From Mortierella sp. BCC40632 (lineage: Eukaryota > Mortierellomycota > Mortierellomycetes > Mortierellales > Mortierellaceae), in contig WAEK01000020.1 in assembly GCA_011634665.1 (NCBI GenBank), forward strand, positions 62,501 through 126,500: 64,000 nucleotides of DNA. The letters run 5' to 3'. Position 1 is the first letter of the stretch; every line of letters begins with the position of its first letter. The notes beneath the pieces are model-generated. The model searched no databases, was not told the DNA's origin, and saw only the letters and a list, made by a program, of their open reading frames with translations. Positions 26,241 through 38,444 of this stretch are shown in pieces. Made by a program: the position numbers and the translations under genes.

Positions 26241-28206
26241 CTACTGCAGAAAAGAGTCTTTATTATTACCCCTATCTACCATCTTTTCAAAATCATATCG
26301 AAAGAGTAGTTCTTTCAGCTCTTCTCGTAGTGCTTTATCCACGCAGCGTTTATCTCTCACCGCCTCGAGTCCCTTAAAGATACTGTCCCATTTCTCTGGG
26401 GTTGTATTGACGCTTGAGATCGCCTCACGTTTGGGGGTAATATTTCTCATTAAAGTGATCTTGGCCTCTTCGATGGCCAGCTCTTGTTCTGTGGGTTGGT
26501 AGTGGCCATTTCCGATAACCTCGCCTTTGACTTTTGCTACAATCTGTTCAAAAAATGCCTTCTCTAATTTCTCCAGTTTAATATTAACTTGAGGCTCCAC
26601 TGGACGATGGGCCTCTTCTCCTTCAGAGATAGGCCACTGACGAAGCTCTTCTTCTTCAATGCATCAGAGATGGTAGGCGTCTTCGCCCAGCAATGCCGGA
26701 CAGTTGTTGGTTTGATGTGGGTCCACGCATAGGGAATCAACGTCCATGCCTCGCCACTTGAAGGATTTTTTTCGACCATGCGGGCAATGGATGTACGGCG
26801 GGTAAGAGACTTCAGGTAAAAGTGCTTGAAGACAGCAATGATCCCTTGATCAAGCGGCTGTGTAATAGCAGTAGAGTTGGGAGGGAGTCGTTCGACTCTA
26901 AGATGAGTCAATTCCTTCCCTCGTACCAATTGACTTCTCCATCTTTATGTTGAGGTGCCGAGTCCATAAGCAGGAGAGTGCTTTTTGTTAGTTGGCTATC
27001 AAACTTATCGAGCCATTTTATGAAGGTAGGACTTGTCATCCATCCGCTATCTGTCTTGTGCACCGCCATCGGTACTCGTTCGTCGTGAATGATATTCCTA
27101 GCAATGTGCTTTGCTACTCGGTGGTGTTAGCAATTGTTTTAAGACCCAACAATTTGAACTATTGCGCACATATTGGCCGGTATGACTTACAAATGATGAG
27201 CGGTTGCAGTGAATCCATCTCTTTCTGCTTTAATAGCGACGAGCCCGTTGCGTTAACACAAAACATGGCAGTTACCCTCGAGTTCCTTGCTGGTTTGCTA
27301 CCAGCTTTAAACTCGGGTGTCGTGAGAGACCGCGTGACAAGCTCTGTCAGATGGAACCCGCACTCGTCGCAATTGTAGATGTCTTCTGGGTCATATTGGT
27401 CACAGATATCTCGAAGCTCTTGAAGCCGAGGCTGGATTGCAGGAACGTCTACGGAGCCTGCTTGACCATGGAGTTGGACGTATGCAACATCGTATTTCTC
27501 TTTGAAAGCCGTGAAAAAAGAACTGGATAGCGATTTGGTATTTTTCAGTGTTTGGTGGCCATCTTCTCGCAAAATAATTAGAAACAGGTTGCCGGCATCC
27601 TTTAAAGACGTTCCGTTGACGGGTAGATTTTGTTTGCGTTGGCAGATGAGCCATTCGTAAGAGACTCCATTAGTAGTTCATCTTTTGATTTGACCACATT
27701 GAGTGCGCCTGAAGGGAGACGGCGCGAGGCTTCGGATATCTCTTTGTGGTTTCTCAACCAAACAGAAAACGTCGTCTGTTTAATGTTGTAAAGCTTGCAA
27801 AAGGTTTCTTGACTCCAGGCCCGCAAAGTTTTAGGATCCTCAGAGGCACGCCTGTTGTGGGCCAGGAACTGGGCCACCAAAGCAGTTTTTTCCTCGAGCG
27901 AATATCTAACCTTGGAGGAGGCGTGCGTTGCAGCGGGTACTATGATATCCTGGAGTTGTCGGTTCTTCTTTGCATCTTCAATCTGCCAAGCAACCAGCTG
28001 AGCTCGTCGTTCTTGGAATACACTGAGGTCTGCTTGTGAGAGCTCTTTCTCGCTGACAGGCGCAAGCGCGCGAGCTCGCTTAGTACTGTAAGATCTGGTC
28101 TGCTGTTTTTGGTCATCTGGTAGCAGATGAGGGTGAGGGTGATGAAGACTGTTGGAATGCAATGACAATGAGGGAGGGGATGAGAGCACTTATTTCCACC
28201 AAACAT
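26241..28206 (-). pseudogene. pogo/Tigger DDE transposase, frameshifted
   Basis: Segments in order: N-terminal basic part and an HTH-like region (YSLEEKTALVAQFLAHNRRA; FCKLYNIKQTTFSVWL); CENP-B-type second HTH (ICQRKQNLPVNGTSLKDAG); DDE core with first Asp in IYNCDECGFHL, second in LLLMDSAPQHK, and LPPNSTAITQPLDQGIIAVF; C-terminal helical part (EELRQWPISEGEE onward). One intron fits at about 27182-27105 (GTAAGT..TAG). The reading frame breaks at about 27655, 26925 and 26655, in each case needing a one- or two-base correction, so this copy cannot encode a full transposase. In its family the enzyme inserts at TA. Confidence 0.87.
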
Positions 28207-28296
28207 TTTAGATTACCCCGCTTATATTTTTCAACTCAATTTTTTTTGCTGAACTTCTTATGTTTTTCAGCAAAAAAAAAAATTTTTGCTGTACAG
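28178..28296. repeat. Right TIR of the pogo-like element
   Basis: Inverse copy of 26061-26180; it differs mainly in the length of the A/T runs next to the end. Confidence 0.92.
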
Positions 28297-28298
28297 TA

Positions 28299-28411
28299 GA
28301 TAGCTCCACTATACAAGAGAGCATGTGATGTGATTCGATTTTCTTGCTAAACCTGCTACCCTCTATATCATATAGCAGTGAGATAGCAAGGCACATAAAC
28401 CTCACCCTTCT

Positions 28412-28450
<39 letters not shown>

Positions 28451-29763
28451 AGAACTAAGGAGGAGAAGAAAGCATTGCACGGATCACCCGTGCCATTCCT
28501 GAGGACCTTGCAAAGGGAAGATATATCACTGTGCCAGCACTCAACGAAAAATAGAGCGGATGGCATCTCAAAAATACCATTGAAAGATACCATGAAGCCA
28601 TTTTAAAAATAATTAAAAAAAAAGTCCGAGATAGTTGAGCGGACATCACACATCACCTAAGGTGAGAAGAGAAAAAATGTCCAAGCTGAACAGCGAACAA
28701 TCAAAAGCTACAGGGCCTCTCTATCAAATACCTTCTGAAACAAAGGTGATGCGACATGACAGAAACGAAGAAGCCCTATATGGAGGAGGAGGAGGAGGAG
28801 GAGGGAGGGAGGGAGAGGTGCATCAAATGTGCACAAGGTATTTGATTGTGCCTAGCACTGCCTTGGATCGACCTGGCAAGTCTATCCAAAGGTATCAAAC
28901 GACTATTTGTCCGGAATTTTCAGTCCTCTAATGCAAGAACGAACGATGCGCTCTGATGACTCTGTTACGCTACTTCATTCCTGTTGGAGAACCTCATTGG
29001 AAGGAGCAGACACATCAAAGATCCATCCCCCGTTGATACCAGACTGGTGAGGCTGTGACCCGAACAGCATAGTCACCTTTGATTTCAGCTAGTTAAAATG
29101 TGCTTCCCCTTTTTTTTTTCTTTTTTCTTTTTTTTTTGTACCGTAATTTACCTGAAGAACGTCAAGGCTCACTCCCCCCTTCGAGATAACTCCAACGAAA
29201 GGCCCAAGGCATAAACCAGGTCTATGGCGATGGCACTCAAGCCCCGATATCCGACGATACATTGGTTGCTACATCTCTCACTCTTGGTGGAGGCAATGCA
29301 AATGAACATGGTCGTAAAAGGATAGGACTCTGATCCGCGGTGCAACGATGGGACTAAGAGGTTCCTTCTTTGTCTCTTTGTTAGTGCCGAATGAGCCATC
29401 ACATGAACCAACTCTTGATAGCTGTTCGATATATTTATAAAAAAAAAAGCCTATGGGCTGACTTCTACTCTTTGCTCCCTTTGGATTGGTCTGGTCTGGT
29501 CTATCAAAGTAAAGTTCTACAGAACTGGAGTCAGGACCTGATAGAACCCTTTTGCCCCTTTATGATGCATGTGTATGCGTCAAAATAGGCCTCGGATGGT
29601 CATTGGGCGAAGCACATCGCTCCGCAGGCCTAACTGAGGTCTCTTTTGAAAAGTGCCATCACCTCCACATACACCTCACAAAAAAAAGGAGCTGCAATCG
29701 ACCAATCTTTCATTATGTTTTATTTTTGATGCAGCAAATAGAGCACCTAGAAAAACTACCAAC
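28299..29763. other. Intergenic, about 1.46 kb
   Basis: Contains a (GA)n tract (28416-28447), a GGA-rich patch (28783-28815) and a T-rich tract (29110-29137). No supported gene; the short open frames have no recognisable motif. Confidence 0.65.
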
Positions 29764-31481
29764 TCATTGATTCGATACCTCCATCGAGGACTGACTATCT
29801 GCATTCCCAGAAAGAGTATGAGATGATGCATTCACCTCTGTGAGGTCACTTCTGACACTTAAGTGGGGACCTGCTGCATCTCCAGGATGTGTAATCGGCT
29901 TCCTAGAAGGGTGTATGGGCGGCGAACCAATATGCATCCCACCAAGAGTCTTGTTGAGAGCATGTGTCGGTGACGCAAGCGGTGGTGGTACCCCAGCCAA
30001 CATGATTGCATACACACTACCCGGATTGACCGTATTACTGTTACTACTGCTTCCACTGTTGCTATTGTTATGGGTTGATTGTTGTCGGTTTGCACGGATA
30101 ATCTCAATCTCGGACTGGAGCCGCTTGATCAGATCCGCCTTCTTTCCGCTACCATGTTTTCCTCGCTGCCGGAGCATCTCCTTCAACTCTGCTACAGTCA
30201 CATCGTCGAAATTGACTCGCTCCATTGCTGCATCAAGACGCCGCTGCTGTTCTTCTGTTCGAGCCAATGATGACGAGTGCCGTGGTGTAATCCGATCAAT
30301 TTGGATTGGAGCCGGCGATGGCACTGTGGGTGTCGCTGACACTCCAAGAATAGATGGACTCGCTAAAGGTGGAGCAAACTCTGCATTGGGGGTTGCATTT
30401 GTTGAAAAGGCCAGCCGTTTCGTCTTTGAGTCCAGCCCAAGACTGGGAGGGATTAGCGAGGTCTGAGATGACGGCAATGATGTCGACACTGGACTCTTTT
30501 GTGGAAGAGTAGATGATTCTGATGCGGATCTTCTTCTATGCCCTGCCGTTGCGCTTGCTGCTGCTCGTCGTTCAGCCAATGTAGGAACTGGCGATGCTTC
30601 AGCCAACGTTTTCGCTGTGTTTGCTCCCTTGATAGAATGTTCCGCAACCGCATCCATGGCCGCATTTAAAGCTTGGCGAGTCACGAGTGGTATCTCTGCG
30701 GATACTGCCTTGGTAGTCTTTTTCTTTCGAGCAGGAGGGGTGTTTGGTGAATTCATTCCACCAGGCGGTAATGCATATCCTGTGATTGATGTTGGCGTGA
30801 CAGGCTGTTGTAATCCTGGTCCTATTGACGTATCGGCCTTAAGATCCAGAGATGCTCGACTGCCTTTGGCACTACTCTGACCAAACAGCGCTTTGATTCC
30901 GCCTTGGGAGACCCTCGCTGTAGCGGTGGATGGACGGGGCCTTGATTTAATCTTGGATAATCCTCCTGGAGACGACGCAGGGCCTGGAGAGACTTGCCGT
31001 GATGAAAAATAATCTTCGCCTGCAAAGCTTGCTGGAGAAAGTGGAGATTGTGCTGGTGAATGTCCAGTCGGAAACTGTGCAACGCCAGGCACGTAATGGT
31101 GTGGAAAATGGATATGCTGAGGCGTGAGAGGGTACGCTGGTGTTGCTGGACTCTGGGGCAATTGGATCTGGCGAGCGAGCTCTAGCTGAGCCTGAAGCTG
31201 AGCTTGTTGTTGTTGTTGTTGCTGTAATTGTAGCCTCAATTGCATCTGGTAAATTTGCTCTTGCTCCTGACGCAACTGTGTCTGCAATAATTGTTGGCTT
31301 TGCTGTTGCTGTTGTTGGTGGTGATGGTGGGTTTGCTGCTGCTGTTGTTGTTGTTGTTGTTGCTGTTGTTGCTGCAGCTGTAGCTGCATCTGTAGTTGTA
31401 GTTGGTGTTGTAGTTGTTGTTGTTGTTGTAAATGCTGCTGCTGTTGGTGGTGCTGCTGCTGAAGCTGTAGCTGTTGCAACT

Positions 31482-31518
<37 letters not shown>

Positions 31519-32253
31519 CTGGAGCTGCTGTGATGGGTGTTGGTTAAGATGTTGAATGTGCTGCTGTAGCGTCTGTGACTGCAGACTTTGGGATTGTTGA
31601 GGATTCTGGGGCTGCTGAGGTTGCTGAGGCTGTGGAGGCTGTGGAGGCTGTGGAGGCTTCTGAGATAGCTGAACAGGGCGCGGTTCAGCACTCTGCGGTT
31701 GTGGCTGCCCGGGCTCAATGGTCGCTTCCGGGATGTCAAACAAAATACTGGCACCGTTCGGGTCCGTAGCCCACGAGGGATCGTAAGGCTGGGTCATATC
31801 ATCGATTACTTGTTGTTCCGCCACCTGGGCATTAAGCAAAATCGAATCCCAGTCATCGATCTTTGGGATGTTGCCCATACCGAAAACGCTTGGGTCCATC
31901 GCCTCAATAGAAGACGAGAGCAAACTGGTAGCCCCTGCATCAAATGGACTCAAGTCTGTCGAAAATGGCTGTCCGTGGCCGCCATCGGGGTTTAGCGGCA
32001 ACTGATGCAGTTGTTGCTGCTCAGGATGCGAATGATACTGTTGCAGTTGCTGGTTTGGATGGAGCTGTGGCAGTTGCTGTAGCTGTTGCTGTTGTAGTGG
32101 TGGAGGCTGCACCAGATGCTGATGCCGAAGTTGATGCTGGAGAGACTGGTCCTGAGCACCGCCCTGAGGCAACTGCTGCTGCTGTTGTTGTTGTTGCTGT
32201 TGCTGTTGCTGTAGCTGCTGTTGTTGCTGTTGCTGCTGAGGGAAGGGAAACAT
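29764..32253 (-). CDS. Poly-glutamine SAP-domain protein, probable nuclear regulator
   Basis: 829 codons in one exon from ATG 32253 (MFPFPQQQQQ). Residues about 5-400 are dominated by long Gln runs mixed with His, Leu and Pro. The middle is Ser/Pro/Thr-rich with short basic clusters (ARKKKTTKA, AGHRRRSAS). A SAP domain lies near residue 690 (VTVAELKEMLRQRGKHGSGKKADLIKRLQSE, split here for reading), preceded by a helical QQRRLDAAMERVNF. SAP domains bind AT-rich scaffold DNA or RNA, and poly-Q/SAP proteins are usually chromatin or transcription factors; the specific function is not recognised. The frame continues upstream to 32316 through a ctgcag that could be a splice acceptor, so a small 5' exon is possible. 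Confidence 0.75.
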
Positions 32254-33856
32254 GCTGATAGACAAAGCCGACTCAGAAGGGGATAGAGAATATGGATGGC
32301 GCAAATCTGCAGACAAGGGGAGGGGAAATCAAGAAGTTGGGCGTTGTTGTTCGTTTTTGAGGACAAGCATCCTCTATCCTCGAATTCTGCCCTGGCTCCG
32401 TCAACTGTTCTCCTGCCTACTCTACCGCGGCTAATGACCCTGTGCAACTGACTGCAACAGATGACAATCGCGAGAGAGGTGAGACCTTTCAGCTACTCTC
32501 GACTTGAGAAAGACAGTTCAGGTTTGAGCTTGGCCGAGAGGCATCACCAGATGTCCAGCAAGCTGTGTTATCGGATGAGAGAGTTTAGACGTTGAAATAA
32601 TGGACCGGATGTCAAGTAGGCAGAGTCAAGCTACTACTACAAGTACGAGCGAATACGACACAATGCGCCAAGTCAGTAATTCCGCCCCTGTCGAAAAGAA
32701 GCAGCCTGTTTTGAAGGCTACAACGATTGTAATGGAATGTCGTGGGAGAATGCATGATGAAGCCATTGCTCATCACAGGACGGTATGACGCAGGACCAAA
32801 CATGATGGCTGGAAGTTTCCCAAGCATATGAAATGGGTGGTGTGAGGCAAATGGGCCATGTAACCATTGAGAAGAGAAGGTGCAAGAGGATGCTTACAGG
32901 CGATGCGCAACACGAGACTGAGATGGCGATGGATATGGATATGAAGTCGATGACGAACAGTAGAGATGGCAACGGTAGAAGAGAAGGCGATGAGGACGGA
33001 GGAGGATGCGAAAGAGATTTTATTTTTACAGTCGCCTCTGTGAAGTCCTTGTCCCAGCGTTTTTTTTTATTTCAGGGCAGGGCCAACTCTTCTTACCCTA
33101 CCCAAAGCAACCTCGCTCTCTCTGCTCCTCATTTTGCTCTAAATTCGAGGTCAGTTATTGAGTGCGATCGCTCCAAGGACAACACCTGTGAGTTGGGTAA
33201 TCCAGGTCTGGATGAGCTCTTTATTCACACCTATATCCAGCCTGGGGGTTCGGCTTGTCCTGGTTTTGGAATCTAGGATCGGGATCCTCCTCTCTCACAT
33301 TTACATACCCCGCCCCCCTCCCCACGTGAGATTTTGTTTAAACTGTCTACGTTTGACACTGCACTGAACCAAAAGTCAAACCACTCGCACTTCACTTGTC
33401 TCTTTGTCCCAAGTCGATATGATCGAGAGTGTGGTTGGCAGACCAGAAGCTTTCCTTGGCATTTGGTAAACATTTAATCTTTTCTTTTTCTTTGTCTGTC
33501 TTTGCTCATGATTTCTACCATAGCCTCAAAAAGGGAGTCAAGTGGAACACTATCTTAGGTTGAACAGTGGGAATATGATCCATCCCGAGGACAGAAAAAA
33601 AAAATCAGGACAAAGTCGTTTAACCAAAGGAAGGACCTCGACTCAGATGGTCTCCCTAATTACTGGTGTGAAGAGGTCAAATGTGCATTAGGGTCTGTAG
33701 CTGAAGTATATCCCCATCCTATCTGTCCCGCATAGGGATAAGCCTAATTGTCACAAAGCGGACAAAATTGCAGCAGAAACCAGAGCATACAAAATTAGGA
33801 GTCGGTCATTTCCGTCGTGAAAACTATTAGGTCGGGATGGAGGAATAAAAGGAGGA
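32254..33856. other. Intergenic, about 1.6 kb
   Basis: Upstream of the SAP gene and downstream of the PRPF39 gene. Only short frames without recognisable motifs; small A/T tracts near 33060 and 33596. Confidence 0.6.
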
Positions 33857-35876
33857 TTAACCTACGATCGACGAATATCCAAATGCACCGCTATGTGCCC
33901 CCCAGTGGGCTGCATGGGTCGCAGATACCGGTGAAGCATTAGATGTAGCAGGGGTGGTACCATTATGATCGGCAACTGGAGCCTGACTCTCCACGGAGCT
34001 TGAAGCGCCATCGGCACCTTGATTAGTTGACTCATCCTGCTTTGCCTGCTTCTTTGCGCGCTCCTCTTCTGCTTGCTCAGTCGCAGCACGTTTTCTGGAC
34101 TCAATGACATAAACTGAGGGTGACTTCATTTCTGCCTCCAAACTGTTGTACCGGGCTGCGGAGGATCCGAACTCCATTACAAAATCAAGATAGCTCTGAT
34201 TGTAGTCATTCTTCACGCTCTCAGGAAGGGCTGATGTCCTGACCTGTTCATAAACATTTGAGACTCGAGCTTCATAGTCGTCACCTAACATTAGAAAATT
34301 GGATACATTTGGTAGTAAGGCTGTTAGTTGAGCTAGAAAGCATCTCGACTATGGGGTAATGTCGAAAAAGTATTCAGGAAACTGAGTACCAAACTTACCA
34401 TGCTGGTCCTTCTCAAATTTGACATAGTTTGAAAAGTAGAACTTGCTTGCAAATTTACCCTCGCCCGTCTTGAAGATAGCACGAGCAGCCTCGGCATCCT
34501 TCTTGACTTGCCAGAGAAATTTAGCATAAAGGGTGACGATTGCTGTCTGCGTCAACTCATCCACGTTCTCTTGACCAAGTTGTGACGCATACACAAGCTC
34601 CGCTGGTGCAAGATCCTTTGGCGAGACTCTCCGCTCAAAGTTGGCAAACCGGACTATTGTTTCAATATGACCAGGTACTATGTAGAGAACCAAAGAGACA
34701 AATAGATTAAACCAAACGTGAGTACAACCACCAAAAAATGCCTCCTGCTTATCAAAGGAGGACTTCCAACAAAACAAAACAAAACAAAAGCGACTTACAG
34801 AACCCGAGCATAGTCTTGTAATGTTGACGAGCTGCCTCGATTTCTCCTCTCTCCTCCTCCACAAGGGCAAGCAAGAGACGTGAAGATGGGTTAGTCGAAG
34901 GGACGAAATGAGCTGCACGACTGTAGACACCCTGGAGTTGATCAAGATTGTTCTGAGAGCGGACCCATGTTCCATAGCGCAACCAAAACTCCTCGTAGAG
35001 GGCCTAAATTCATAATCAAGAGAATGAGAAGAAACCTGTTACTAACGAATACATCGCTCAAAGACTTTGCTAACGATTTCCTACCTAACAGAGCAATCTT
35101 TACTTACACAGGTTACCAGACAACGCTCATATAGAATACGAATCCGTTGGATATCGCCTTCGGTCTCTTCAAAGTCAAGATAGCGGCGCCAGTTGTTGAG
35201 CTGAGGCATATCCATCGGTTTGACATGAAAGTATGGGCGCTTGATCTCTGCCTCAAACGGCCACCGCTTGTTAGTTTCCGTAGCTGTGTTTGTGTAGACT
35301 TGGGTAGCTGTCTCCATGATACGCTGTCTAATTTGCGCCTCCAGCTGCTCCTCAGTCTGTGCTGACTCCTGTGGAGCACCTTGCTGCCCATCCTTTGACT
35401 CCTGACTGGCACTGAGCTGGCTTTTGTAGGTGGCCAGTTTCTCTTCAGAAATGAGCTCATCCAATGGTCTTGACATCACCAGTTGCGAGTATCTAATTCA
35501 ATGAAAGGAGAGAGAAAGAACGGCCGTCAGATTTTCATTCCACAAACAACTAGTCTTGTATATTTTTTTAAAAAAATATTATTAATAATAATATTAATAA
35601 TAAAAGAATAAGGGCCAAACAAAGAACTGAGCAACTTCTCTCCCTCATGCTTACTTTTCAAAGTAACGTGCGTATTGGTGCATAGGGATCTTAATAATGT
35701 GCTCCAACAATTTGACGACCTTGGAGATCTCTGCTTTTTCTTCCAAGAATTCAATATATTTATCCCAGAAGACATGCGGCATGAAGTCCATCCCTACACA
35801 TTTGGATCCGCGTTCAAAAAGCCTATCGCCGCCAAGAAAAAAAGAGGAGGGCAAAAATGATTCAAGGTAAGAACAG

Positions 35877-35907
<31 letters not shown>

Positions 35908-37478
35908 AGAGAAGAGAAGAGAAGAGAAGAGAAATGGAAAGAAAGATGTTAGTGGTTGGTCAGGTCGATAGCAAAGGTTGTAGCTTTGATAAGAAACTCA
36001 GTGGCAGGCTTTCATGATAAGCAGAATATCGTAAATGAAAATGCGATTGAAAACAAGGTAGTAGCCGGTCTAGTAGGCAAAAAGACATTGCCTTCACTCC
36101 GTCCATACGAGCGATAAAGAAAGGTAATGGGAAATGCCTCGCAGCTCCTGCTCGAGCTCTAGTGTTAATGAGTATGGTGCTGTCTCCAATCTGAGAAAGA
36201 AACTCAGATATGCCGGGTAGACCGAGTCCCCGATGCAGCGCCATGAAGGAGTTCATGTCAGGGAACATTGAATCATTGCATAGCACCAGCGACAGCGGAA
36301 AGCAAACAAGTAACAACGCGACAGTAGCTCTTTTTTTGCTTGCCGTTGTGAAGTTCCATGATCCGAGGTGGGAGCTGCGCTCCGTCCTGAGGTCACATTT
36401 GTGATTGAAAATCCAGAGTACATGAGACTAGTGATTGCGTAGGCCCATGCTTGATGTCCCGATTGATGCGATGACGCCTGTTCTCCGAAGCGTCCACATG
36501 ACTCGAGATGGGACATAACAAAACTGCATTGACACCAGAGCCATCTCAGCAAGATCAAAAAAGGAGAGAAGAGTGAACGGAGAAGACTACCCAGAGCGGA
36601 AAAAAGACTGAAAAGAATAGAAAGGAGGCTGAAATGCTAGCAACTCATTAGGTCACTTACTGCTCTGTTGCTGCGCGTTCGTCAGGCTTTTGCTCCATCA
36701 CAAAAGAGCAATATTGCACCCAAAGGTCCACAGAGTTTGAGATGCTCTTCACTCCTCTCTCAAAAACCTACGATCAAGCAATAATAGTATTAAAAGCGAG
36801 GTCACCTTGGCATTGTTCCTAGCAAAACACTCAACGGGAGCATGCGCCAGAGAACCGGATGAAGGGCCTACATACCTCAATAGCGCCATCAGCGCCCCGA
36901 GAGAGGAACTCTAGATCTGAGTACTTTTTCCAGTAGCCAAAGCAGAGCGGGAAACGGCCAAGGAAAGCATCATAGATAACGCGGACGTTGGAAATGTTGG
37001 CAGGCGGTGCATCTGGTCCAAAACCTCCATCCTGTCTGTCCACTAACCGCAAGAGCTCCTCCCATGAATCAAAGTCGGTGGGCGTGGCCTGGACAATAGC
37101 CCAGCATCGGTCCCAAGCTTCGATCAAAGTTGGGTCAGCCGTAGTAGGCATTGGTGCGCCACTTGGAGTTGTTGTTGGTGGTTCTGCTACAGGAATAACA
37201 TCAATGGAGTTTTGGTCTTCGGCCCCTGCGTGGGCATTATCAGGAGTGCCTATTCAGCATAAGATTCAGATCAGAGTAGATGGAGCTTGGATTGTCAGAA
37301 TACACACGTAGATGGTTTTCGCTGTCTGCCCAACAATACAAAATGTACCATCAGTTAGCATCGGCTCCGTGGATGTCATTGTTGATGTTGCGAAGGATGC
37401 TTCCGTGTCCTGTGATGGTGGCGAGGATGCCGAGGTTGATGCAAGGGCAGCAGCGGTAGCTTCAACTGTTGGATCCAT
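33857..37478 (-). CDS. PRPF39: Pre-mRNA-processing factor 39 (U1 snRNP HAT-repeat protein)
   Basis: Minus-strand gene of about 8 exons from ATG 37478 (MDPTVEATAAALA) to a stop at 33857. HAT-repeat segments in order: LIEAWDRCWAIVQATPTDFDSWEELL; RVIYDAFLGRFPLCFGYWKKY; VFERGVKSISNSVDLWVQY; LFERGSKCVGMDFMPHVFWDKYIEF; the family hallmark IKRPYFHVKPMDMPQLNNWRRYL with ILYERCLVTCALYEEFW; then later repeats and an acidic/Ala-rich tail. Prp39 forms the scaffold that joins U1C to the rest of the U1 snRNP and supports 5' splice-site recognition, in keeping with the intron-rich genes around it. One intron (about 35821-36660, 840 nt) is far longer than its neighbours and holds a poly-A tract and GAGAA repeats. 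Confidence 0.9.
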
Positions 37479-38444
37479 TTTGGTGATGTGAGAACGAGTA
37501 AGAGAGACAGAGAGCATGAACGAATCCATCTTTTGATCCTTCGGGACTATGGAGCAGTCACCTTTGACTTTTTTTCTTCAGCGCCTTCAAATCGTGACCT
37601 AGAGTGCAGAGAATAGCCGCACGAACAAAAGAGAGCCTGAGGTATCTGAAGCCCACAATAGACAGATACAAAGAGTCCAGAATTGGGTCCCCCGTTTCCA
37701 ATCAGGATAGTACGCAGACGGAGAAGGCAAGGACTACTATGTTAGTGAAGGAGACATGGTCATAGCAACTGGGCAGAACTGGAAGGCTGCTTATTCTGGT
37801 GGCGCTAGTAGACCAAGATACACGACACCAGGAACACCAACGAAGAGCGAAAGGAGCACTGTATCCACACAGCAACCAACCAGCCTACCATTACTTTTTA
37901 CACGTGTATATCTCCAGCTAGAACACCTTGCGGGTGCAGTAGAAATCTCAATGCAGCCTTGGGACAAGTTGTGGAATATGTGAGTTAACTAGGATTGACA
38001 CCACACTCATGCTCGAGCTATACTCTAGTCGGCCGGGTCGGCGACTGTAGACGCTTTGGATTGAAGCATAGTGGCCCTGCTTCTGCTCTGCTAGAATTGA
38101 CGATACAGGATGTTCAGGATAGGATCAGACAGCTAGAAAGTGGCAGTGAGGATGTCCATTGTCGGTGTAGTCTTTCATCGAACTCTTCCTCATTCAAATG
38201 AAGCAGTACCTTCCAGTTGCCCGACCTTGGAGACTGTGAATCACGCGAGCACACGAACAGTCTCCGCCACTGTCGCCCGCCTGTCTGTGACGCTGCACGA
38301 TCACTTCGTCCAGACTCCACACTCGCTTGCATCAAACCATTGCTACGACTTCCCTTCCCATTTGTTTCCAATGTCCTTCACCTGTGGCTGCAATTCAACA
38401 GAACAACCACGCGAACCTCATTTCAAAAAGTCCAAGTACTTTGT
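37479..38444. other. Divergent intergenic region
   Basis: About 970 bp between the PRPF39 start and the unknown plus-strand gene. Open frames exist (38140 and 38217 onward) and could extend the next gene's N-terminus; no other gene is seen. Confidence 0.5.

Larger units (their letters stand above)
26061..28296 (-). mobile_element. pogo/Tigger-type DNA transposon (2,236 bp)
   Basis: Terminal inverted repeats of about 120 bp (26061-26180 and 28178-28296, near-identical, starting CTGTACAGCAAAAA) are flanked by TA on both sides (26059-26060 and 28297-28298). The left TA is the same dinucleotide that borders the Fanzor element, so this element inserted exactly at that junction. It carries one decayed transposase gene on the minus strand. 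Confidence 0.93.

Noticed and set aside
31140..31547. Ala/Val-rich plus-strand frame opposite the poly-Q gene
   Set aside because: Antisense of CAG/CAA repeats; composition is fully explained by the repeat.
32254..32316. Start of the SAP-domain protein at a TTG codon
   Set aside because: Not a credible eukaryotic start; the first ATG is at 32253.
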